Positions 27,048 through 34,859 of a stretch of 64,000 bases of DNA are shown piece after piece. This stretch comes from Plebeiibacterium marinum (GTDB lineage Bacteria; Bacteroidota; Bacteroidia; Bacteroidales; Marinilabiliaceae), in NCBI RefSeq assembly GCF_026013615.1, contig NZ_JAPDPI010000002.1, positions 124,001 through 188,000 on the forward strand, written 5' to 3'. The translations under genes and the position numbers were made by a program. The notes under the pieces were generated by a model, which was not told where the DNA came from, did no database searches, and was given only the letters and a program-made list of their open reading frames with translations. The number at the start of each line of letters is the position of its first letter. Positions within the stretch are counted from its first letter, which is position 1.

Positions 27048-27974
27048 ATGGATCTATTACAAGCTAATGGGGTGGTTAAAAAATATGCCAACCACCTTGC
27101 CCTCGACCACGTTGACATAACTATTCCCGAGAAACAAATTACAGGACTTTTAGGCCCCAATGGAGCTGGAAAAACCACGTTTATACGTATTATCAACCAT
27201 ATCACAATGCCTGATGAAGGCACCATCCTTTTCAAAGGAAAACCTTTAAATGCTTCCGACATATACCATATTGGATATCTGCCAGAAGAAAGAGGATTAT
27301 ACAAAAAAATGAAAGTTGGTGAGCAAGCTTTATATCTGGCTCAATTAAAAGGTCTTTCAAAAAGAGACGCCTACCAAAAACTTAAATACTGGTTCGAAAA
27401 ATTTGAAATAGGTGCCTGGTGGAATAAGAAAGTTGAGGAACTTTCAAAAGGTATGCAGCAAAAAGTGCAGTTTATTGTAACCGTTTTACACGAACCCGAA
27501 CTTCTGATTTTTGATGAGCCATTTAGCGGCTTCGACCCCATCAATGCCAACTTGCTTAAACAGGAGATCCTTGCCCTGAAGGAAAAAGGGGCAACAATTA
27601 TCTTCTCTACTCACAATATGAGTTCTGTAGAGGAAATTTGCGACAACATCTGCCTGATTAATAAAGCGAAGACCATCCTCAAAGGAAACATCGACGACCT
27701 GAAACAACAATTCAAAAATAATGAGGTTGCCATTGAATTCAATGGGGATCCAGCAGCATTCAGGAACAAGCTAAATGGTAATTATATCATAAAAGAACTT
27801 ATTGAGCAGCACCACAAGCATACTGCAAAAATTCAGTTAAAAACAGACAAAAATATCAACAACCTGATTTCATTGCTAATAAATGACTTTCAGATATCAG
27901 GCATCAATGAAATACTCCCCAAAATGGATGAAGTATTTATTAAAGCTGTTGAAACATCAAACTCAAATCAATAA
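27048..27974 (+). CDS. ABC transporter ATP-binding protein
   Basis: Nucleotide-binding subunit with Walker A GPNGAGKT (36-43), signature LSKGM (132-136), Walker B LLIFDEP (152-158) and the switch His189 in STHN. The C-terminal extension (about 215-308) is typical of NatA/drug-export type ATPases, and DUF4162-like sequence may be present. It lies 17 nt before a matching ABC-2 permease. It probably powers export of an unidentified substrate. Confidence 0.92.
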   Translation: MDLLQANGVVKKYANHLALDHVDITIPEKQITGLLGPNGAGKTTFIRIINHITMPDEGTILFKGKPLNASDIYHIGYLPEERGLYKKMKVGEQALYLAQLKGLSKRDAYQKLKYWFEKFEIGAWWNKKVEELSKGMQQKVQFIVTVLHEPELLIFDEPFSGFDPINANLLKQEILALKEKGATIIFSTHNMSSVEEICDNICLINKAKTILKGNIDDLKQQFKNNEVAIEFNGDPAAFRNKLNGNYIIKELIEQHHKHTAKIQLKTDKNINNLISLLINDFQISGINEILPKMDEVFIKAVETSNSNQ

Positions 27975-27991
27975 TCCTTAGAAACAAAATC

Positions 27992-29329
27992 ATGAATAAG
28001 ATATTACTTATTATAAACCGTGAATATTTAACTCGTGTCCGCAAAAAAAGCTTCATCATAATGACACTGTTAAGCCCTTTGATTTTTGCAGGTATGATCG
28101 TTGTTCCCGGCTGGCTCAACACACAAAAAGACACAAAGGAAAAAATCATTGCCATTGAAGACATGACCGGTTTGTATCAGGATGTTTTTGAAAATACAGA
28201 CTATATAAAATACCAATACCAGCACAAAAAGGAAGCAATAGAAAAAAAAGAAGCCCTGCAAAAGGGTTTTGAAGCGCTTCTTGTAATAAACAGCAACCTG
28301 TTACAAAACCCATCTGACGTTCAATTGATATCAGAAGGACAGATTACCATGAACGTACAGAACAACATCAAACACCAGTTAAATACTTACTTACGAAATG
28401 AAAAGTTAAGCAGCTATAAAATTGATGGTCTGGATGAAAAAATTAAAGAAGTAAATAATTTAAGAGTCGACCTTCAGACCATCAGGCTGGATGAGGATGG
28501 CAAGGAAAAACAAAGCAGCGCCATGTTTGCCATGATAATTGGGATGGTTTCAGCCCTATTGATATACATGTTTATGCTCATGTACGGAACACAAGTTATG
28601 AGAGGTGTAATAGAAGAAAAAACCAATAGAATTGTTGAAGTCATGATTTCTTCTGTAAAACCTTTTCAGTTAATGATGGGGAAAATAATTGGAATAGGCC
28701 TGGTTGCCTTAACCCAATTCGGGCTATGGGTAATCCTGACTTTAGCCGTGATTTTCACACTGCAAAATTTTGTATTCAATCCTGAGCCTCAACAAATACA
28801 ACAAACAATGGAGATGGCGCAAAACAACCAAATATCCCAGGCATCACAAACCCAGGAGGCCGCTGCAAAGTTTAATGAGGTAATGACAATAATTGAAGAT
28901 GCCAACATTGCAGGAATCATCGCTCTTTTCCTTTTCTATTTTATAGGCGGGTATTTAATTTATTCAGCCCTTTTTGCAGCAATAGGCTCCGCTATTGATA
29001 ATGAAACGGAAACCCAGCAATTTGTAATGCCAATTCTACTACCCCTGATTTTGTCGATATATGTTGCCATGGCAGCATTTAACAATCCACATGGCGATAT
29101 TGCATTCTGGTTCTCGGTAATACCATTTACCTCGCCGGTTGTGATGATGTCGCGCATCCCATTTGATGTACCCACATGGGAATTGGTTTTATCGATGGCA
29201 ATATTAGCCTGTTCTTTTTTAATACTTACCTGGTTTGCAGGAAGGGTATACAGAACAGGAATCCTGATGTACGGGAAAAAAGTGAGTTATAAAGAAATTT
29301 GGAAGTGGTTTATACAAGCAGGTAAATAA
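27992..29329 (+). CDS. ABC-2 type permease (NatB-like)
   Basis: A 445-residue permease. A first membrane segment (about 20-43) precedes a large extracytoplasmic domain (about 45-180). Five further segments follow, including LLIYMFMLMYG, GLVALTQFGLWVILTLAVIF, ALFLFYFIGGYLIYSALF and PLILSIYVAMAAF. A Gln-rich loop (about 268-290) separates segments three and four. The one-plus-five topology fits NatB/YhaP-type exporters. It pairs with the upstream ATPase; the substrate (ions, lipid or drug) is unknown. Confidence 0.88.
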   Translation: MNKILLIINREYLTRVRKKSFIIMTLLSPLIFAGMIVVPGWLNTQKDTKEKIIAIEDMTGLYQDVFENTDYIKYQYQHKKEAIEKKEALQKGFEALLVINSNLLQNPSDVQLISEGQITMNVQNNIKHQLNTYLRNEKLSSYKIDGLDEKIKEVNNLRVDLQTIRLDEDGKEKQSSAMFAMIIGMVSALLIYMFMLMYGTQVMRGVIEEKTNRIVEVMISSVKPFQLMMGKIIGIGLVALTQFGLWVILTLAVIFTLQNFVFNPEPQQIQQTMEMAQNNQISQASQTQEAAAKFNEVMTIIEDANIAGIIALFLFYFIGGYLIYSALFAAIGSAIDNETETQQFVMPILLPLILSIYVAMAAFNNPHGDIAFWFSVIPFTSPVVMMSRIPFDVPTWELVLSMAILACSFLILTWFAGRVYRTGILMYGKKVSYKEIWKWFIQAGK

Positions 29330-29339
29330 TATAAGAATA

Positions 29340-30272
29340 ATGCAGATAGCTATCATTGATTTAGGAACCAACACCTTTAATCTATTAATTACAGAAGTTA
29401 ACGAGAATAATCAGTATACCATCATACTTGAAGACAAATACCCTTCAAAAATAGGGAAGGGTGGCATCAATAAAAACACCATAACTCCCGAAGCCTTTGA
29501 AAGAGGTTTTAAAGCTTTGGAAACACACCTCAGCACCATAGCAAAATATAATGTTGAGCAAATTTCCTGTTTTGCCACAGCAGCTGTCCGTTCAGCTTCG
29601 AATGGCAAGACTTTTGTTACCCAGGTCAAGGAAAAATTTAACCTGGATATTAACGTAATTCAAGGTGATAAAGAAGCTGAATTAATTTTTGATGGAGTAA
29701 AACAAGTAGTTCCTATTGGTCGGGAGAAGGTTTTAATAATGGATATTGGTGGAGGCAGCACCGAATTTATTATAGCTAATAAAGATGGTATTATTTGGAA
29801 ATACAGCTTCAATGTTGGAGCAGCCAGAATGCTTGATTTGGTTAAGCCTTCAGAACCAATTAAACCAGAGGAAATAAAAACATTAGAAGAATATATCAAT
29901 AATGAACTGCAATTACTTTTTACTGAAATACAGAAACATGATGTAAAAAGGTTAATCGGCTCTTCCGGTTCGTTTGACACAATTGCAGCAATGATAGCAG
30001 CAGAGGAACACCCTCACCTGGACCTATCTAAAACAACCAGCTACAAAATAGATCTGGATTTATTCGACACACTCCATCAGAGATATTTGAACAGCACTAT
30101 TGAAGAAAGGCTAAAAATGAAAAAAATGGAACCGCACAGGGTAGAGATGATCGTTTTGGCATCTGCCTTTATACAGTTTACCATTAACAAATTAAGCCTT
30201 ACAGAAGTTTATCAATGTAATTATGCTTTAAAGGAAGGGGCAATCTATCAGATTTTAAACAAAAAAATTTAA
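29340..30272 (+). CDS. Ppx/GppA family phosphatase
   Basis: ASKHA-fold phosphatase acting on polyphosphate or (p)ppGpp. The actin-like phosphate loops are visible as DLGTNTFNLLI at the N-terminus, ATAAVRSASNG, and DIGGGSTEFI near 137-146. At 310 residues it has only the two-domain core and lacks the C-terminal HD-like domains of E. coli Ppx. It starts 10 nt after the permease and ends 3 nt before the response regulator, suggesting a joint transcript. Confidence 0.92.
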   Translation: MQIAIIDLGTNTFNLLITEVNENNQYTIILEDKYPSKIGKGGINKNTITPEAFERGFKALETHLSTIAKYNVEQISCFATAAVRSASNGKTFVTQVKEKFNLDINVIQGDKEAELIFDGVKQVVPIGREKVLIMDIGGGSTEFIIANKDGIIWKYSFNVGAARMLDLVKPSEPIKPEEIKTLEEYINNELQLLFTEIQKHDVKRLIGSSGSFDTIAAMIAAEEHPHLDLSKTTSYKIDLDLFDTLHQRYLNSTIEERLKMKKMEPHRVEMIVLASAFIQFTINKLSLTEVYQCNYALKEGAIYQILNKKI

Positions 30273-30275
30273 AGT

Positions 30276-31439
30276 ATGGCAAAAATATTAGTTGTTGATG
30301 ACCAAAAAAGCATACGAAATACCTTAAAAGATATTCTTGAATATGAAGACCATGAAGTGGCTCTTGCTGAAAACGGAGAAGAAGCCATAGAATTGTTTGA
30401 CAAGAGTAAGTACGACCTGATTCTTTGTGATATTAAAATGCCCAACATGGATGGTATGGAGGTTCTCGACATCATCATTGGGAAAAATCCTGATATCCCC
30501 GTTATTATGATCTCTGGCCATGGCAATATTGATACCGCTGTTGAAGCTATCAAAAAGGGAGCCTATGATTTCATAGAAAAACCTTTAGATCTGAACCGCC
30601 TTTTGGTTACAGTAAAAAATGCACAAGAACGTAAGGATCTGGTTGTTGAAACCAAGGTTTTAAAAAGAAAAGTCAGCAAGACTTATGATATGATTGGAGA
30701 GTCGGAACCAATAAAAATGGTTCAGGACATGATTGACAAAGTGGCTCCAACCGATGCAAGGGTACTGATCACCGGTCAGAACGGAACAGGCAAAGAACTG
30801 GTTGCCCGATGGTTACACGAAAAAAGCAACAGATCTTCAAAACCATTTATTGAAGTAAACTGTGCTGCAATACCGTCTGAGCTTATTGAAAGCGAACTAT
30901 TTGGCCACGAAAAAGGAGCATTCACTTCAGCACACAAACAACGTAAAGGAAAATTTGAACAAGCCAACGGGGGAACCATATTTTTGGATGAAATAGGCGA
31001 CATGAGCCTGAATGCACAAGCAAAGGTGCTTCGTGCCCTTCAGGAAAATGTTATCAGCAGAGTGGGTAGCGACAAGGATATTAAAGTAGATGTGAGGGTA
31101 CTTGCTGCCACAAACAAAAACCTGAAAGAAGAAATTAAAGAAAATAACTTCCGGGAGGATTTATACCATAGGCTTAGCGTGATTTTGATACACGTGCCAT
31201 CGCTCAACGACCGCAAGGAAGATATACCTATTTTAGCAGAGCACTTTAATAAAATAATATGCGGAGAACTAGGGGTAACAGAAAAAACAATTGACGAATC
31301 AGCCATTAAAGAGTTACAAAAATACAACTGGACAGGAAATATCCGGGAATTCAGAAATGTAATTGAAAGGCTTATTATCCTTTGTCCAGAAAACATTATG
31401 GCTTCTGACGTAAAACTATATGCCGGCCCCCAGGAATAA
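30276..31439 (+). CDS. Sigma-54-dependent response regulator lacking the DNA-binding domain
   Basis: NtrC-family activator with a receiver domain (1-120, phosphorylatable Asp52 in CDIKMP) and an AAA+ domain (about 137-370). The AAA+ part has Walker A GQNGTGKE (167-174), the sigma-54 contact loop GAFTSA (214-219) and Walker B TIFLDE. The protein stops at residue 387 right after the AAA+ C-terminal lid, with no Fis-type helix-turn-helix. Complete relatives are about 440-460 residues. I recall similar HTH-less proteins across Bacteroidota, so it is probably a genuine variant that activates from solution or through partners. No cognate kinase is adjacent. Confidence 0.9.
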   Translation: MAKILVVDDQKSIRNTLKDILEYEDHEVALAENGEEAIELFDKSKYDLILCDIKMPNMDGMEVLDIIIGKNPDIPVIMISGHGNIDTAVEAIKKGAYDFIEKPLDLNRLLVTVKNAQERKDLVVETKVLKRKVSKTYDMIGESEPIKMVQDMIDKVAPTDARVLITGQNGTGKELVARWLHEKSNRSSKPFIEVNCAAIPSELIESELFGHEKGAFTSAHKQRKGKFEQANGGTIFLDEIGDMSLNAQAKVLRALQENVISRVGSDKDIKVDVRVLAATNKNLKEEIKENNFREDLYHRLSVILIHVPSLNDRKEDIPILAEHFNKIICGELGVTEKTIDESAIKELQKYNWTGNIREFRNVIERLIILCPENIMASDVKLYAGPQE

Positions 31440-31458
31440 CGTTATCAAAAACAATTCA

Positions 31459-32901
31459 ATGCGTACAGAAAAAGACTTTATAGGTTCAGTTGACATACCA
31501 GAAGATGCATTATATGGAATCCACTCTGTCAGAGCGAAAAATAATTTTCCGGATGATACTCCATTCCTAATAGAATGGTATAAATCTGTAGGCATTGTAA
31601 AACAAGCCTGTTATGAAACCTATTTAAAGTTTAAGCAGGCTGCACAATATAAATACAGGGATAAAAACCTTGCATTCATAAGTGATGAAATTCTTGACAA
31701 AATGATTGAAGCTGCCATTGAAGTTTCCCAGGGTAAACACTTCAATCATTTTATCGTACCTGCCATACAGGGAGGCGCCGGAACCAGTATAAACCTAAAT
31801 ATCAACGAAATTATTGCCAATGTTTCCTTAGGCAAACTTGGGAAAAAAAATGGGGATTACAGCACCATAGACCCATTTGAACATGCCAATATTTTCCAAT
31901 CAACTAACGATGTCATTCCTACTGCTCTAAAAGTAACCGTTATTGCATTATTCAAGGATCTTGATAATAATATTAACGAAGTTTTACTCGCTCTTGAAAA
32001 CATAGAAGGCAAAACCAGGAATCATTTGCGGCAGGCATACACCCAAATGCAGGCAGCGGTACCATCTTCATACGATAAACTTTTCAGCACATATAACAAT
32101 GCGCTGTCAAGAGACTGGTGGAGGGTTAGCAAATGCTTTGAACGCATAAAAGAAGTGAACTTAGGAGGAGGTGCTATCGGAACTGGCATTTCAATACCCT
32201 CGTACTTTATTATGGAAGTTGTAAATCAACTTCAAAGGCTAACAGGTCTCCCCATAACCCGCTCCGAAAACCTGTCGGACACAACAGCAAACCTCGACTC
32301 CTTTGTAGAGGTTCATGCCACGCTTAAGGCCCATGCTGTAAACCTTGAAAAAATGGTATCCGACCTCCGGCTATTGAGCTCCGATTTATTTTACCACAGA
32401 GAATTATACATCCCTAAAAAACAAGTTGGTAGTTCTATCATGCCTGGAAAAGTTAATCCGGTAATCCCTGAATTTGTAATTTCGGCAGTTCATAAAATAT
32501 ATGCCAACGACCAGCTGATTTCTTCTTTGTGCGCCCAGGGATGTTTAGAGCTGAATGCCTATTTACCTGCAATTGGGAATGCCCTAATCGACAGCATTAA
32601 ACTTTTAATTAACTGTAACAAAACAATTAAAGAAAACCTTTTAACAGACATTACGTTTAAAAAACTAAATAATGAAGATACCATATTCATGAATCCTTCC
32701 ATAACCACAGCACTATCGCCTTATATAGGTTATCACAAGGCTTCTGAATTGGCACACTTAATGAACAAAAAAAAATGCAGTATCATTGAGGCGAACAGGG
32801 AATTAGAATTAGTTGACAACAACTTATTAAAAGATCTCCTGCAACCAGAACAAGTGCTGAGATTAGGATATAAATTAAAAGATATTGGTGAAGATTTGTA
32901 A
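31459..32901 (+). CDS. aspA: Aspartate ammonia-lyase
   Basis: Fumarase/aspartase superfamily enzyme, 480 residues from the ATG at 31459; an upstream in-frame start at 31420 would overlap the previous gene. The signature GSSIMPGKVNP is intact, and QSTNDVIPTALK and GGAGTSINLNINEI are aspartase-like. It should deaminate aspartate to fumarate and ammonia. In several anaerobes an aspA copy lies beside hydE/hydF/hydG, and here hydF lies two genes away, so it may supply ammonia for H-cluster assembly. That link is inference; a general catabolic role is equally possible. Confidence 0.88.
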   Translation: MRTEKDFIGSVDIPEDALYGIHSVRAKNNFPDDTPFLIEWYKSVGIVKQACYETYLKFKQAAQYKYRDKNLAFISDEILDKMIEAAIEVSQGKHFNHFIVPAIQGGAGTSINLNINEIIANVSLGKLGKKNGDYSTIDPFEHANIFQSTNDVIPTALKVTVIALFKDLDNNINEVLLALENIEGKTRNHLRQAYTQMQAAVPSSYDKLFSTYNNALSRDWWRVSKCFERIKEVNLGGGAIGTGISIPSYFIMEVVNQLQRLTGLPITRSENLSDTTANLDSFVEVHATLKAHAVNLEKMVSDLRLLSSDLFYHRELYIPKKQVGSSIMPGKVNPVIPEFVISAVHKIYANDQLISSLCAQGCLELNAYLPAIGNALIDSIKLLINCNKTIKENLLTDITFKKLNNEDTIFMNPSITTALSPYIGYHKASELAHLMNKKKCSIIEANRELELVDNNLLKDLLQPEQVLRLGYKLKDIGEDL

Positions 32902-32949
32902 TTTCTTGAACAACTTTCTTATTTTTAACCAATAATACAATAACGTTTA

Positions 32950-33495
32950 ATGCAAAAAGAGGTACAATTCAAGTATGAAATCCCATCTCCTGGTATGGCC
33001 AGGGGGGAATTAACTGTACACAACACCAAAGTACCCTTTGAAGTTGCTAATGTAAGCAACCCTCTTTTTGATCTTTTGAAAGGCATGACAAGCCTTGTTC
33101 TTGAACCATCGCACCTTTGGGACGAGGAGAACATTTGTTGGGTAGATTGGTACAGTGATTTAAACGGGTATAAATGGACATTAAGTACCAATGATGGAAA
33201 AAATCTCCAAATAAAACTTGTCTTTTTAGAAGATATCTTTAACGAAGACGAAGCTCAAACAATTATTAACACCCACTGTAACTTCCATTCCTTTTACCAG
33301 GAAATAATACAAGAGCTTGATCGCTTTATCAAAAACATAGGGCTTTTAAATTACCAACAACTTTGGCAAAAGGACGAATTCCCTCTAACCTATTTTTTAA
33401 TCTTAAAAAAACACTTACTCGAGCAAGATAAATGGGAACCAATCATCCCAGACAACACCACATTCCTTGATGAGCTTAACCTCCTTCAATTATAG
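32950..33495 (+). CDS. Hypothetical protein between aspA and hydF
   Basis: A 181-residue acidic, Trp- and Leu-rich soluble protein I do not recognise. It shows no signal peptide, membrane segment or cofactor motif. The N-terminal half (YEIPSPGMARGELTVHN, LWDEENICWVDWYSD) looks beta-rich and the C-terminal half helical. It starts 48 nt after aspA and ends 5 nt before the convergent hydF stop. Coding seems real because the frame is long and its codon use resembles the neighbours. No function can be given. Confidence 0.7.
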   Translation: MQKEVQFKYEIPSPGMARGELTVHNTKVPFEVANVSNPLFDLLKGMTSLVLEPSHLWDEENICWVDWYSDLNGYKWTLSTNDGKNLQIKLVFLEDIFNEDEAQTIINTHCNFHSFYQEIIQELDRFIKNIGLLNYQQLWQKDEFPLTYFLILKKHLLEQDKWEPIIPDNTTFLDELNLLQL

Positions 33496-33500
33496 AACAA

Positions 33501-34718
33501 CTATAAATAGTCCAGAGAACTGTCATCAATACTTGCAAAAGGAGCCACTGCGCGCTGATAGATACCTAATACATACGCAATTGCCATCCCATAGTTTGTT
33601 ACAGGAATTCCAGCATCAACAGCAGGCTTTAGCCTATTTACCAATTGCTTTCTTGAAACAACACATCCACCACATTGAATTACCAAAGAATAACTTTCAA
33701 TGGGATGCGGCAAACTATCAAAACCTGCAACAACATCAAAAGAATGCTTCTTTCCTGTGAAATTTGATATCCACCTTGGAATCTTGGAACGCCCAATATC
33801 ATTACAGGACACATGGTGCGTGCATGATTCAAGCAACAACACCCTATCTCCTTCTTTTAGGTTGGAAATTTCAGGAGTCCCATTCAGATAACGGGCAAAA
33901 TCCCCCTTAAAACGGGCAAGCATAATACTAAAACTGGTCAGTGGGATATTCTTAGGAATAGAAGCATCTGCTTTCAGGAACACCTGGCTGTCAGTAATAG
34001 CCAAGGCAGGCTTTATTCCTGTTTTCATTAAAAAAGCATCCACCTCCCTTTCCTTTAGCACCACGCATACTGCATCATTATCAATGATATCCCTTATGGC
34101 CTGAACCTGCGGCAAAATAAGCCTGCCTTCCGGAGCCTCAATATCTATTGGCGTAATAAGCAGAACTATATCACCATGCTTAACAACATCACCCAATAAC
34201 GAAGGATTTGAATAGGCTGATTCGGGTATATTCTTCTTTATAGACTTTACAATAGAAGACACATCAGAATCTTTGTTAAAGATGATAAAGTCGCAACACC
34301 CTTGTTCCCAAACCTGTGCCTCCATCATTTGATCGGGTGACGACAGGTCACTTTTACTATAAATTACGATAAACGGCACTTCGTGATCTTGAAAACTTTT
34401 AATCACAGCCAATTCCTTTTCGTCGAAAAGCTGATTGCTAACCAAAAGAATAGCCAGATCCACAAGCTTTACAGCTTTATTAGTTTTTTCTATCCTTTTT
34501 TGCCCTAAATCACCCTCATCATCAAACCCTGCAGTATCAATTAAAACAACAGGTCCAAAACCAGTAATCTCAAAAGACTTTTTAACCGGATCTGTAGTTG
34601 TTCCGGCCACATTGGAGACAATAGCAACTTCCTGTCCTGCCAGCAAATTGATTAAGGTACTCTTACCATAGTTCCGTCTTCCAAAAATCCCAATATGTGG
34701 TTGCCTGTCTTTAGCCAT
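33501..34718 (-). CDS. hydF: [FeFe] hydrogenase H-cluster maturation GTPase HydF
   Basis: Scaffold GTPase that carries the di-iron precursor and delivers it to HydA. The GTPase domain has the P-loop GRRNYGKS (13-20) and DTAGFDDEG. The C-terminal 4Fe-4S region shows CTH (Cys299, His301) and CGGC (Cys349, Cys352), as expected for CxHx(44-53)HCxxC. The residue before the last Cys pair is Gln348 instead of the consensus His. The 405 residues are typical. hydE, hydG and the hydrogenase are not in the window. It is convergent with the aspA-hypothetical pair. Confidence 0.92.
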   Translation of the reverse strand: MAKDRQPHIGIFGRRNYGKSTLINLLAGQEVAIVSNVAGTTTDPVKKSFEITGFGPVVLIDTAGFDDEGDLGQKRIEKTNKAVKLVDLAILLVSNQLFDEKELAVIKSFQDHEVPFIVIYSKSDLSSPDQMMEAQVWEQGCCDFIIFNKDSDVSSIVKSIKKNIPESAYSNPSLLGDVVKHGDIVLLITPIDIEAPEGRLILPQVQAIRDIIDNDAVCVVLKEREVDAFLMKTGIKPALAITDSQVFLKADASIPKNIPLTSFSIMLARFKGDFARYLNGTPEISNLKEGDRVLLLESCTHHVSCNDIGRSKIPRWISNFTGKKHSFDVVAGFDSLPHPIESYSLVIQCGGCVVSRKQLVNRLKPAVDAGIPVTNYGMAIAYVLGIYQRAVAPFASIDDSSLDYL

Positions 34719-34859
34719 TTTTTTTTACAAAGTAAACAAATTACTATTTAACAAGTTTAAAATATAGCATTACCTCCCCAATATTTAGATATTTATTGCA
34801 CATAATCCAATATTTCACGTTATTGTAATTAATTAGGAATAAAATCAGAGAACGGGATT

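Noticed and set aside
33467-33760. 97-codon plus-strand frame
   Set aside because: It lies mostly antisense to hydF, whose motifs are intact; the peptide is Gln/His-rich as expected from a shadow frame.
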